Positions 17,341-25,514 of a stretch of 64,000 nt of DNA are shown piece after piece. The notes beneath the pieces were generated by a model. That model saw nothing but the letters and a program-made list of their open reading frames with translations, searched no databases and was not told the origin of the DNA. Numbering within the stretch: position 1 is the first letter of the stretch; each line of letters begins with the position of its first letter. Position numbers and translations under genes: made by a program. This DNA comes from Zoogloea dura (GTDB lineage: Bacteria; Pseudomonadota; Gammaproteobacteria; Burkholderiales; Rhodocyclaceae), in assembly GCF_012927165.1 (NCBI RefSeq), contig NZ_JABBGA010000006.1:186001-250000 (forward strand), given 5' to 3'.

Positions 17341-18759
17341 TCACAGCACCTCCGCGGCGTGGTCGGCCAGGCGCGAGCGCTCGCCCCGCTGCAGGGTGAT
17401 GTGGCCCGAATGCGGCCAGCCCTTGAAACGGTCCACCACGTAGGTCAGGCCCGACGAGCCCTCGGTGAGGTAGGGCGTGTCGATCTGCGCGATGTTTCCC
17501 AGACACACCACCTTGGTGCCGGGGCCGGCGCGGGTGATCAGGGTCTTCATCTGCTTGGGCGTGAGGTTCTGGGCTTCATCGATGATCAGGAACTTGTTGA
17601 TGAAGGTGCGCCCGCGCATGAAGTTGAGGGACTTGATCTTGATGCGGCTGCGGATCAGGTCGCGGGTGGCGGCCCGGCCCCATTCGCCGCCTTCGCCGGT
17701 GGTGCCGTTGAGCACGTCCAGGTTGTCTTCCAGGGCGCCCATCCAGGGAGCCATCTTCTCTTCCTCGGTGCCGGGCAGGAAGCCGATGTCCTCGCCCACC
17801 GGCACGGTGACGCGGGTCATGATGATCTCGGAGTAGCGCTTGGTCTCGAGCACCTGGGTGAGGCTGGCCGCCAGCGTGAGCAGGGTCTTGCCGGTGCCGG
17901 CCTGGCCGAGCAGGGTGACGAAGTCGATCTCCGGGTTCATCAGCAGGTTGAGGGCAAAGTTCTGCTCCCGGTTGCGCGCGGTGATCCCCCACACATTGTT
18001 CTTCTGGTGGGAGAAGTCGATGAGGGTCTCGAGGGTGACGACCTTGCCGGCCTTTTCCTTGACCCAGGCCTGCAGGGGCTGCTCACCGTCCTGGAAGACG
18101 AATTCGTTGATCAGCAGGTCGGCGGTGTCCGGGCCCTTGATCTTGTAATAGGTGCGGCTTTCCTGCTTCCAGGACTCCATGTCCTTGCCGTTGGCCTCCC
18201 AGAAGGCGGCGTCGATCTCCTTGGTGCCGGTGTACAGGAGGTCGGTGTCCTCGAGGACCTTGTCGTTGAAGTAGTCCTGCGCTTCCAGGCCCAGGGCGCG
18301 GGCCTTGATGCGCATGTTGATGTCCTTGGACACCAGGATGACCGGACGCTTGCGGTCGAATTTCTCGAACAGGTGCATCACCACCGCGAGGATCTGGTTG
18401 TCGCCCTTGGCGGTGGGCAGCGCGGCGGGAAGCTGGACGTTGATCGCCTCGGTCTGCAGGAACAGGCGGCCGCTGGCGAGCTCGCTGGACGGCCCCAGCA
18501 GGCTGATGCCGGCCTCTATCCCCTCCGGGCAGCTCTGCACGATCTCGTCGAGCGTGCGACTGGCCTGGCGGGCGTTACGGGCCACTTCCGACATGCCCTT
18601 CTTGTTCGAGTCGAGTTCCTCAAGGGTCATCATCGGCACGAAGATGTCGTGCTCCTCGAAGCGGAACAGGCTCGTCGGGTCGTGCATCAGCACGTTGGTG
18701 TCGAGAACGAAAAGCTTGGTGGCGGGTGTCTTGGACTTGGCGGGGCGTCGGGTGGCCAT
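17341..18759 (-). CDS. PIN-PhoH fusion ATPase (PhoH2-type)
   Basis: This is a 472-residue cytoplasmic protein with an N-terminal PIN ribonuclease domain (acidic D20 in VLDTNVLMHD, E47-E48-D50) and a C-terminal PhoH ATPase. Walker A is GQAGTGKT at 285-292 and Walker B is IIDEAQ at 392-397. Proteins with this architecture act as RNA helicase-nucleases in studied bacteria. It is encoded in a run with bcp upstream (48 bp away) and the HPt gene downstream. Confidence 0.92.
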   Translation of the reverse strand: MATRRPAKSKTPATKLFVLDTNVLMHDPTSLFRFEEHDIFVPMMTLEELDSNKKGMSEVARNARQASRTLDEIVQSCPEGIEAGISLLGPSSELASGRLFLQTEAINVQLPAALPTAKGDNQILAVVMHLFEKFDRKRPVILVSKDINMRIKARALGLEAQDYFNDKVLEDTDLLYTGTKEIDAAFWEANGKDMESWKQESRTYYKIKGPDTADLLINEFVFQDGEQPLQAWVKEKAGKVVTLETLIDFSHQKNNVWGITARNREQNFALNLLMNPEIDFVTLLGQAGTGKTLLTLAASLTQVLETKRYSEIIMTRVTVPVGEDIGFLPGTEEEKMAPWMGALEDNLDVLNGTTGEGGEWGRAATRDLIRSRIKIKSLNFMRGRTFINKFLIIDEAQNLTPKQMKTLITRAGPGTKVVCLGNIAQIDTPYLTEGSSGLTYVVDRFKGWPHSGHITLQRGERSRLADHAAEVL

Positions 18760-18807
18760 GGGATCTCGATTCTCTTCGTCGGTCTGGGGAGGGCGCGCGG
18801 AAGGGAG

Positions 18808-19263
18808 TTACAGGGTCTTCACGTAGTCCAGTACTTCCTGGGCATGGCCAGGCACCTTGACACCGCGCCATTCGCGGCGCAGCACGCCGGCGGCGTCGAT
18901 GACGAAGGTGCTGCGCTCGATGCCGCGCACCTGCTTGCCGTACATGTTCTTCATTTTCATGACGCCGAACAGGGTGCAGGCGGTTTCGTCCGGGTCGGAG
19001 ATGAGGTGGAAGGGCAGCTCCTGCTTGGCGCGGAAGTTGTCATGGGACTTGAGACCGTCGCGGGAGATCCCGAAGACGAGGGTGTCGGCGGCCAGGAACT
19101 CGCCGTGGAGGTCGCGGAACTGCTGGCTCTCGGTGGTGCAGCCGGGCGTACTGTCCTTGGGGTAGAAGTACAGGACCACCTTGTGCCCCTTGAGGGCAGA
19201 CAGGGTGATTGCCTGACCGCCGGTGGCGGGCAGGCTGAAGTCGGGCGCGGCCTGGTCGAGCAT
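18808..19263 (-). CDS. bcp: Thioredoxin-dependent peroxiredoxin, Bcp/PrxQ type
   Basis: This is a 151-residue peroxiredoxin that reduces hydroperoxides. The peroxidatic cysteine is C42 in STPGCTTES. The resolving cysteine found five residues later in E. coli Bcp is absent (a glutamine here), so this is a 1-Cys or alternative-resolver form; the Cys in ETACTLFGV near residue 92 could serve. ATG 19263 gives the family N-terminus. Co-transcription with the PIN-PhoH gene is likely. Confidence 0.93.
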   Translation of the reverse strand: MLDQAAPDFSLPATGGQAITLSALKGHKVVLYFYPKDSTPGCTTESQQFRDLHGEFLAADTLVFGISRDGLKSHDNFRAKQELPFHLISDPDETACTLFGVMKMKNMYGKQVRGIERSTFVIDAAGVLRREWRGVKVPGHAQEVLDYVKTL

Positions 19264-19356
19264 GGTTTCTCCGGATGAGGTTGTCCGGTAGCAGCCTAAT
19301 CCCAAGCCGCGGGGCTGGCAATCCGTCCGGGATGAAGATTGGCCGGAGCGTGGCGT

Positions 19357-19734
19357 TCAGGCTGGATCGAAGAGCAGGGCGGCGGCCACGTTGCGGTGCT
19401 CGGCGACAAGGATGTTGTAGGTCCGGCAGGCCGAGCCGAGGTCCATCACCTCCAGGCCGATGCGGGCCGTCATCAGGCTTTTCAGGAGGCTGGGGTGAGG
19501 GAAGCGCTGCTTCATGCCGGTGCCGAGGATCAGGATCTCGGCGCCGAGGCCGGCGAGGTGCTCGAAGGCGGCGGCGTCGAGGGCGTCGAAGCCGCCCTTG
19601 AGCCAGTCGCTCTCGATGCGCTGGGGCATCACGATCACGCTGGATTCGTGGCGGGTGTTGCCGACCATGACGTGCCGCGCGTCGTAACGGGCAATGGTGT
19701 TGTACTGATCGCTCTTGTCGAGATGGAGTTTCAT
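19357..19734 (-). CDS. DUF498/Mth938-like protein (NDUFAF3-related fold)
   Basis: This is a 125-residue small protein of the Mth938/Xcc1710 family, which shares its fold with the mitochondrial complex I assembly factor NDUFAF3. Conserved segments include ILILGTGMKQRFPHP and GLEVMDLGSACRTYNIL. No catalytic residues are established for the family. I chose ATG 19734; the upstream extension overlaps the alaA promoter. It is divergent from alaA and in line with bcp 93 bp further on. Confidence 0.85.
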   Translation of the reverse strand: MKLHLDKSDQYNTIARYDARHVMVGNTRHESSVIVMPQRIESDWLKGGFDALDAAAFEHLAGLGAEILILGTGMKQRFPHPSLLKSLMTARIGLEVMDLGSACRTYNILVAEHRNVAAALLFDPA

Positions 19735-19777
19735 GGGGGCGGACTCTCTGCAAACTGTCGGGCGGGCGGGGGCTGAT

Positions 19778-19806
19778 TTGCCGGCCCCGGACGGCTTGGG
19801 TAACAT
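19778..19806 (+). promoter_or_regulatory. Putative sigma-70 promoter of alaA-hom
   Basis: TTGCCG (19778-19783) and TAACAT (19801-19806) are 17 bp apart, which predicts initiation near 19813 and a 74-nt leader before alaA. Confidence 0.45.
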
Positions 19807-19886
19807 TATACCTTTGCGTCGCCACGCACCTGCCTCGGGTTCCACCCGCCGGCCGGACCGGAAGCAAGGGGTAAGAGGCCCCGATC

Positions 19887-21200
19887 ATGAGTCGCCACGC
19901 CAAACTGCGCGTCGTTTCGAAGCCCGAGGCCGAGAACGGTGCCGCACTCACCAGCAAGGAAACGGAAAGCACCGTGCAACCCATTCGCAAGTCCGACAAG
20001 CTCGCCAACGTCTGTTACGACATCCGCGGCCCCGTGCTGCAAAAGGCGAAGCAGATGGAGGACGAGGGCCACAAGATCATCAAGCTGAACATCGGCAACC
20101 TCGCCGCCTTCGGCTTCGATTCTCCCGAAGAGATCCAGCTCGACATGATCCGCAACCTGCCCAACGCGGCCGGCTACTCGGACTCCAAGGGCATCTTCGC
20201 GGCCCGCAAGGCGATCATGCACTACACCCAGCAGAAGCACATCAAGGGTGTCACGCTGGAAGACATCTACGTCGGCAACGGCGTGTCCGAGCTGATCGTG
20301 ATGGCCATGAACGCGCTGCTCAACACCGGCGACGAGGTGCTGGTGCCGGCCCCCGACTACCCGCTGTGGACCGCCGCGGTGAGCCTGTCCGGCGGCACCC
20401 CGCGCCATTACATCTGCGACGAGGCCAACGAGTGGCTGCCCGACCTGGACGACATCCGCGCCAAGATCACGCCGCGGACCCGGGCCGTCGTCATCATCAA
20501 CCCGAACAACCCCACCGGCGCGCTGTACCCGGACGAGACCCTCAAGGCCATCGTGCAGGTGGCCCGTGAGCACGGCCTGATCATCTACGCCGACGAGGTC
20601 TACGACAAGGTCCTGTACGACGGCGCGACCCACACCTCCATCGGCGCGCTGTCCGAGGACGTGCTGACCATCACCTTCAACGGCCTCTCCAAGAACTACC
20701 GCTCCTGCGGCTACCGCGCCGGCTGGATGGTGGTGTCCGGTGACAAGCGGCCGGCGGCCGACTACATCGAAGGCCTCAACATGCTGGCCTCGATGCGGCT
20801 GTGCGCCAACGTGCCCGGGCAGTACGCGATCCAGACCGCCCTCGGCGGCTACCAGAGCATCGACGACCTGGTGGCGCCAGGTGGCCGCATGCGCCGTCAG
20901 CGCGATCTGGCCCACGAGCTGATCACCGCCATCCCGGGGGTCAGCTGCGTCAAGCCCAAGGCCACCCTTTACATGTTCCCGCGGCTCGACCCCAAGGTCT
21001 ATCCGATCCAGGACGACCAGCAGTTCATCGCCGAACTGCTCGAGGAGGAGCGCGTGCTGCTGGTCCAGGGCACCGGCTTCAACTGGCCCGACCCGGATCA
21101 CTTCCGGCTGGTCTTCCTGCCTCACGAGGACGACCTGCGGGTCGCCATCGGCAGGATCGCCCGCTTCCTGGAAAACTACCGCAAGCGCCACGGCACCTGA
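19887..21200 (+). CDS. alaA: Glutamate-pyruvate aminotransferase, AlaA type
   Basis: This is a PLP-dependent class I aminotransferase that makes alanine from pyruvate and glutamate. It is 437 residues and reads very close to E. coli AlaA from residue 36 onwards (KSDKLANVCYDIRGPVLQKAK). The PLP lysine is K269 in FNGLSKNYR, and the cofactor/substrate motif NPNNPTGA is at 205-212. The N-terminus is about 30 residues longer than in E. coli; a later start is possible, but no equally good one is obvious. Order alaA-hom-thrC is common in betaproteobacteria. Confidence 0.92.
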   Translation: MSRHAKLRVVSKPEAENGAALTSKETESTVQPIRKSDKLANVCYDIRGPVLQKAKQMEDEGHKIIKLNIGNLAAFGFDSPEEIQLDMIRNLPNAAGYSDSKGIFAARKAIMHYTQQKHIKGVTLEDIYVGNGVSELIVMAMNALLNTGDEVLVPAPDYPLWTAAVSLSGGTPRHYICDEANEWLPDLDDIRAKITPRTRAVVIINPNNPTGALYPDETLKAIVQVAREHGLIIYADEVYDKVLYDGATHTSIGALSEDVLTITFNGLSKNYRSCGYRAGWMVVSGDKRPAADYIEGLNMLASMRLCANVPGQYAIQTALGGYQSIDDLVAPGGRMRRQRDLAHELITAIPGVSCVKPKATLYMFPRLDPKVYPIQDDQQFIAELLEEERVLLVQGTGFNWPDPDHFRLVFLPHEDDLRVAIGRIARFLENYRKRHGT

Positions 21201-21207
21201 CATTCCC

Positions 21208-21235
21208 GAGGGGCGCGGCACCAGTCGCGCCCCTC
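21208..21235 (+). terminator. Hairpin between alaA and hom, attenuator-like
   Basis: A perfect 10-bp GC-rich stem (21208-21217 with 21226-21235) has an 8-nt loop. The tail has no immediate T-run, although CTTTTTC occurs about 17 bp later. It may stabilise the alaA mRNA end or partly uncouple hom from alaA. Confidence 0.45.
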
Positions 21236-21274
21236 GTTCATTCAACACCCTGCTTTTTCACTCCCCAAAAGACC

Positions 21275-22582
21275 ATGAAACCCATCAATGTTGGCCTCCT
21301 GGGCATCGGCACCGTCGGCGGTGGCACCTTTACCGTTCTCAAGCGCAACGAAGAAGAAATCACCCGCCGCGCCGGCCGGCCGATCCGCATTACCGCGGTG
21401 GCCGACAAGAACCTGGAGCTGGCCAGGAGCGTCACCGGCGGTGACGTCCGCCTCACCGACGACGCCTTCTCCGTGGTCACCGACCCCGAGATCGACATTG
21501 TCGTCGAACTGATCGGCGGCTACGGCATCGCCAAGGAACTGGTCCTGAAGGCCATCGAGAACGGCAAGCACGTGGTCACCGCCAACAAGGCGCTGCTCGC
21601 CGTGCATGGCAACGAGATCTTCGCCGCGGCCCAGAAAAAGGGCGTGATGGTGGCCTTCGAGGCGGCTGTCGCCGGTGGCATCCCCATCATCAAGGCCCTG
21701 CGTGAAGGCCTCTCCGCCAACCGCATCCAGTGGATCGCCGGCATCATCAACGGCACCACCAACTTCATCCTGTCCGAGATGCGCGACAAGGGCCTGCCCT
21801 TTGCCGAAGTGCTCAAGGAAGCCCAGCGCCTGGGCTACGCCGAAGCCGACCCGACCTTCGACATCGAAGGCGTGGACGCCGCCCACAAGGCCACCCTGAT
21901 GGCCTCCATCGCCTTCGGCGTGCCGGTCCAGTTCGACAAGGCCTACGTGGAAGGCATCACCAAGCTCGAAGCCGCCGACATCAAGTACGCCGAGCAGCTC
22001 GGCTACCGCATCAAGCTGCTGGGCATCGCCCGCCGCCGTCCGCAGGGCATCGAGCTGCGCGTGCACCCCACCCTGATCCCCGAAAAGCGTCTGATCGCCA
22101 ACGTGGAAGGCGCCATGAACGCCGTGCTGGTGCAGGGCGACGCCGTCGGCGCCACCCTCTACTACGGCAAGGGCGCCGGCGCCGAGCCCACCGCCAGCGC
22201 GGTGATCGCCGACCTGGTGGACGTGACCCGCCTGCACACCGCCGATCCCGAACACCGGGTGCCGCACCTGGCCTTCCAGCCCGACCAGATCGCCGAAGTG
22301 CGGGTGCTGCCCATCGAAGAGGTGGAGACCAGCTACTACCTGCGTCTGCGCGTGCTCGACAAGCCGGGCGTGCTGGCCGACATCACCCGCATCCTGGCCG
22401 ACCAGTCCATCTCCATCGACGCCATGCTTCAGCGTGAGCCGGAAGAGGGCGAGTCCCAGACCGACATCATCATCCTCACCCACCTCACCATCGAGGGGAA
22501 CGTGGACACCGCCATCGCCAAGATCGAGAGCCTTGATTCGGTGACCGGCCAGGTGACCCGTCTGCGTCTGGAAAACCTGTAA
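21275..22582 (+). CDS. hom: Homoserine dehydrogenase
   Basis: This enzyme reduces aspartate semialdehyde to homoserine for threonine and methionine synthesis. It is 435 residues with an N-terminal Rossmann NAD(P) motif (GLLGIGTVGGG, from residue 8), the central catalytic domain (INGTTNFILSEM and GYAEADPTFDIEG) and a C-terminal ACT domain from about 355 (YYLRLRVLDKPGVLADI), which suggests feedback by threonine. ATG 21275 is chosen; the long open frame upstream overlaps alaA. A terminator follows, and thrC lies 2.9 kb away rather than adjacent. Confidence 0.97.
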   Translation: MKPINVGLLGIGTVGGGTFTVLKRNEEEITRRAGRPIRITAVADKNLELARSVTGGDVRLTDDAFSVVTDPEIDIVVELIGGYGIAKELVLKAIENGKHVVTANKALLAVHGNEIFAAAQKKGVMVAFEAAVAGGIPIIKALREGLSANRIQWIAGIINGTTNFILSEMRDKGLPFAEVLKEAQRLGYAEADPTFDIEGVDAAHKATLMASIAFGVPVQFDKAYVEGITKLEAADIKYAEQLGYRIKLLGIARRRPQGIELRVHPTLIPEKRLIANVEGAMNAVLVQGDAVGATLYYGKGAGAEPTASAVIADLVDVTRLHTADPEHRVPHLAFQPDQIAEVRVLPIEEVETSYYLRLRVLDKPGVLADITRILADQSISIDAMLQREPEEGESQTDIIILTHLTIEGNVDTAIAKIESLDSVTGQVTRLRLENL

Positions 22583-22607
22583 TCCGGGGTTTCCTGTCGC
22601 CAGCATG

Positions 22608-22631
22608 CGGCCGCCTCCGGGCGGCCGTTTT
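22608..22631 (+). terminator. Rho-independent terminator after hom
   Basis: An 8-bp all-GC stem (22608-22615 with 22620-22627) and a 4-nt loop are followed by TTTT. It separates hom from the inserted DUF2249 gene. Confidence 0.8.
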
Positions 22632-22653
22632 ACATCTGCGGGCGGACCCGAAC

Positions 22654-22667
22654 CCGATCCAGATCAA
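22654..22667. promoter_or_regulatory. Possible FNR/DNR-type site upstream of the DUF2249 gene
   Basis: On the minus strand the sequence reads TTGATCTGGATCGG, which matches the TTGAT-N4-ATCAA consensus except for the last two bases. It lies about 80 bp before the DUF2249 start. It is one site with two mismatches, so it is suggestive only. Confidence 0.3.
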
Positions 22668-22744
22668 GGAAAGCGGGCCTGGCCGACGGCACACTGCAGA
22701 TACCCGACTGATCCAGTCGGATTTAATCGACACCAGGAGCCGTC

Positions 22745-23011
22745 ATGCAAACCATCCACGTCTGCAACCACACCACCCCCGAAGCCCTGTATCCCTTCGA
22801 CGCCCGCGGCATCGCCAAGCGCTTCCGCCATGCGGCGATCTTTGGCGCCCTCGATGCCCTGGTGCCGGGCGAGGTGATGCGTTTCTGCAACGACCACGAC
22901 CCCTTGCCGCTGCTCGGCCAGCTTCAGCAGCGCTATGGCGACACGGTGAGCATCACCTACCGCCAGCGCGAGCCGGGCGCCATCGTGATCGACTTTGCGC
23001 GGCTGGCCTGA
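22745..23011 (+). CDS. DUF2249 protein (TusA-like small fold)
   Basis: This is an 88-residue protein with the DUF2249 pattern: an N-terminal Asp-Ala-Arg-Gly segment (FDARGIAKRFRHA) and the central NDHDPLPLLGQLQQRYGD. The family has a small alpha/beta fold related to TusA. It is commonly encoded near denitrification, nitric-oxide-response and hemerythrin genes, but its biochemical role is not established. It stands between hom and thrC, ends 6 bp from the convergent HPP gene, and has a possible FNR/DNR site upstream. It is probably linked to nitrogen-oxide or low-oxygen metabolism (inference). Confidence 0.82.
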   Translation: MQTIHVCNHTTPEALYPFDARGIAKRFRHAAIFGALDALVPGEVMRFCNDHDPLPLLGQLQQRYGDTVSITYRQREPGAIVIDFARLA

Positions 23012-23017
23012 GCCGGC

Positions 23018-24202
23018 TCAGAGCCGGTCGTTGCGCACGTAGTCCAGCGCCTCGTGCTGGAACAGCACCGAGGCCAGCCGGGCATTGCTGATCAGGCCGG
23101 CCAGGCGTCCGTCGGTGTCGAGCACCGGCAGCACCGCCTGGGTCGAGGCTGACAGGGCGTCGGCCGCCGCCGCGATGCCATCCGTCGCCTGCACCGTGCG
23201 CAGGCCGTGGGCGCGGGTCAGCATGAGCTGCCCGGCCACCTCCGGCTTGTCGGCATGGGGGCCGGGGGTGGGGCGCAGCAGGCGGCGCACGTTGTCGCCG
23301 ACGCGCCGCCCGTCCTCGGGCTCCACGTGGCGTAGAAAATCCCCGAGGCTCAGCAGGCCTTCCAGCCGCCCGGCCCGGTCGACCACCGGCAGGGCGTCGG
23401 CCGCATGGTGGCGCAGGGTGCGCCAGGCCTCGTTCAGCTCGGTCGCAAAGCTGAGCCGGGCGGGTGCCGCGCTCATGATGTCGCCACAGGTCAGCAGCAC
23501 GTGGCGGTGGAAGGCATGCCGCGCTGCGCGCCGGAAGACCTGCTCCAGGTCGTCCTCGCTGATGTCCAGGTAGGCGTCCATCTCCTCCAGTGCCGCGGCC
23601 AGGTCGGGCTGGGCGATGCCGGCAGGCGGCGGCTCCGGGCGCCCCGGCGCCGGGGCTGGCGGTGAGCAGAGCGGGTAGCGCCGGCCAGGTACAGCGTTAT
23701 TCACGGCGGTGGCGGCGATCAGGATGGCGAGGACGTTCCAGCCGACCGCGGCGAGTCCCGTGGCCGGATCAAGCCCCTGGGCGCCGTGGGCCGCCATCAC
23801 CAGGGCCATGGCGCCGCCCGGCGGGTGGATGCAGCGCAGCCAGCCCATCGCGCCGACCGACAAGCCCACCGCCAGCGCCGCCGCCAGGTAGGGCGAGGTG
23901 ACAGTCAGGCCGCAGGCCAGCCCGATCAGAGCCGGCAGCAGCAGGCCGCCGGCCACCGACCAGGGTTGGGCGAGGGGTGAGTGGGGTAAGGTGAACAGGA
24001 TCACCGAGCTGGCCCCGAGGGGCGCCAGGGCGCGCCGTGCCTCGGGCGGGGCTGGAATGATGTAGAGCACCGCCTCGTAGATCAGGATGCCGACGAAGGC
24101 CGCCAGCGTGCTGCGCAGGCGTTCCGCCCGCGACAGCGGTGCGGCATCGGCGATCAGGTAGCGGTGGGCGAAGCGGATGAAGGCGGTGCGGAGGGCGTCC
24201 AT
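23018..24202 (-). CDS. HPP-family membrane protein with CBS pair
   Basis: This is an inner-membrane protein, 394 residues. The N-terminal half has four or five hydrophobic helices and the family-naming HPP triad at 126-128 (CIHPPGGA). The C-terminal half, about 240-390, is a pair of CBS domains that would bind adenine nucleotides. HPP proteins of plants and cyanobacteria have been linked to nitrite transport, so this could be a nitrite permease gated by adenylates (inference). It faces the polytopic membrane protein at 24285 across about 80 bp and sits in the insertion between hom and thrC. Confidence 0.85.
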   Translation of the reverse strand: MDALRTAFIRFAHRYLIADAAPLSRAERLRSTLAAFVGILIYEAVLYIIPAPPEARRALAPLGASSVILFTLPHSPLAQPWSVAGGLLLPALIGLACGLTVTSPYLAAALAVGLSVGAMGWLRCIHPPGGAMALVMAAHGAQGLDPATGLAAVGWNVLAILIAATAVNNAVPGRRYPLCSPPAPAPGRPEPPPAGIAQPDLAAALEEMDAYLDISEDDLEQVFRRAARHAFHRHVLLTCGDIMSAAPARLSFATELNEAWRTLRHHAADALPVVDRAGRLEGLLSLGDFLRHVEPEDGRRVGDNVRRLLRPTPGPHADKPEVAGQLMLTRAHGLRTVQATDGIAAAADALSASTQAVLPVLDTDGRLAGLISNARLASVLFQHEALDYVRNDRL

Positions 24203-24284
24203 CGGGAAGCGCGGGAGGGCCGGAAAGGTCGGGCACTCTACGCAGAAGCGGCGGGCGCTTGCCTTGATCCATGTTTGGTTTTGA

Positions 24285-25427
24285 ATGATTGCGAAGGCTG
24301 AAAGGGCGGGAGGCGCGGTGCTGATCTATCTGGGATGTTGTACGGTGCTGGCCTTCGCCGCGGCGATCCTGCTGGCCCTGCGCGGTGATGCGCCGGCCGC
24401 CGCCGCCCATGCGGCCTTCGCGGCCGGTGCGATGCCGCTGATCTTTGCCGCCATGGGGCATTTCGTGCCGGTGCTCACCCGCAGTGCCGGGGCCGGTGCC
24501 CGGATCGGCCGCCTGCCCCTGGTGCTGCAGGGGGTGGGGATCCTGGTGGTGGGGGTGCTGGCCGGTGTCTTTCCGGGGGCGGCCCTGCATGCTGCCCTGG
24601 CCGTGGGGCTGGCCGCCACGGCGGGCATGCTGGCCTGGGTGCTGGGGCGGGGGCGCAAGGCGCTCGGCCGGCCCCATCCAGGCCTGTACTGGTATGCGGC
24701 GGCCCTGGGCTGCCTGATCCTCGCGCTGCTGGCCATCGCGGCCGGCCTGGTATGGCCCGCCATCTATCCCCTGGCCCGCCTGGCCCATCTTCATCTCAAT
24801 ACCCTTGGCTTCATCGGCCTGAGCGCCATCGGCACCCTGCATGTCCTGATGCCGACCGCCCTGGGCCAACCGGACCCCCGCGCGGCGAGCCGGCTGACGC
24901 GGCAGTTGCCGTGGATGCTGGCCGGGGTCGCCGCGGCGGTGCTGGCCTGCGGCCTGCCCTGGCTGAGCCTGCCGGCAGCCGTCCTGGTGGGCGGTGTGGC
25001 GATCGCCACGCTGGCGGGCTGGCTGCGTGGCCATGGCATCCGGCGCCTGCTGGCGGACGGCGTGGCCGCATCGCTGTTGCTGGCCACCGCGGGCTTCGCC
25101 GGCCTGGCCCTGATGGGGGCGGCCCATGGTGTCGGGCTGTTGCCGGGGCGGCCGGCGGTGGCCGCCTTCTTCACACTCTTCCTGTTACCCCTGGTGACGG
25201 GCGCCCTGTCCCAGTTGCTGCCGGTGTGGCGCTACCCGGGGCCGCTGACGCCGGCGCGCACGGCCTTGCGTGCGTGCCTGGCCGGCCACGGCCTAGTGCG
25301 TGCCGTCCTGTTCCTGGCCGGAGGGCTGCTGCTGCCCGTCAATGCGCTGCTCGGGGCCGGCCTGGTGGCGGGAGGTGTGCTGCTCTTCGCGGCGGCGCTG
25401 GCCGTTGGGCTGCTGCGCCGCGCCTGA
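24285..25427 (+). CDS. Polytopic membrane protein with HxHxN helix, function unknown
   Basis: This is a 380-residue, strongly hydrophobic protein with roughly ten to twelve membrane helices. Histidines recur inside or at the edge of helices: MGHFVPV near 60, then HLHLNTLGFIGLSAIGTLHV near 170-190. The pattern resembles haem- or copper-binding respiratory membrane proteins (NnrS or oxidase subunit I-like), but I do not recognise the family with certainty. A TTGAT half-site lies 17 bp upstream. The DUF2249 and HPP neighbours make a role around nitrogen oxides plausible. The composition is very rich in Ala, Leu and Gly. Confidence 0.7.
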   Translation: MIAKAERAGGAVLIYLGCCTVLAFAAAILLALRGDAPAAAAHAAFAAGAMPLIFAAMGHFVPVLTRSAGAGARIGRLPLVLQGVGILVVGVLAGVFPGAALHAALAVGLAATAGMLAWVLGRGRKALGRPHPGLYWYAAALGCLILALLAIAAGLVWPAIYPLARLAHLHLNTLGFIGLSAIGTLHVLMPTALGQPDPRAASRLTRQLPWMLAGVAAAVLACGLPWLSLPAAVLVGGVAIATLAGWLRGHGIRRLLADGVAASLLLATAGFAGLALMGAAHGVGLLPGRPAVAAFFTLFLLPLVTGALSQLLPVWRYPGPLTPARTALRACLAGHGLVRAVLFLAGGLLLPVNALLGAGLVAGGVLLFAAALAVGLLRRA

Positions 25428-25473
25428 GTCGCGTTCGATGCGGCAGGGCGAAGGCCAAGGGGCGGGCCGGCTG

Positions 25474-25482
25474 TGCTATCTT
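25474..25482 (+). promoter_or_regulatory. Putative extended -10 promoter of thrC
   Basis: TGCTATCTT forms an extended -10 element (TG-N-TATCTT), which predicts a start near 25489 and a 26-nt leader before thrC. No clear -35 is present. Confidence 0.35.
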
Positions 25483-25514
25483 CCAAGGCTTTCGTTTTCA
25501 CTTCGGCGAGCCCC

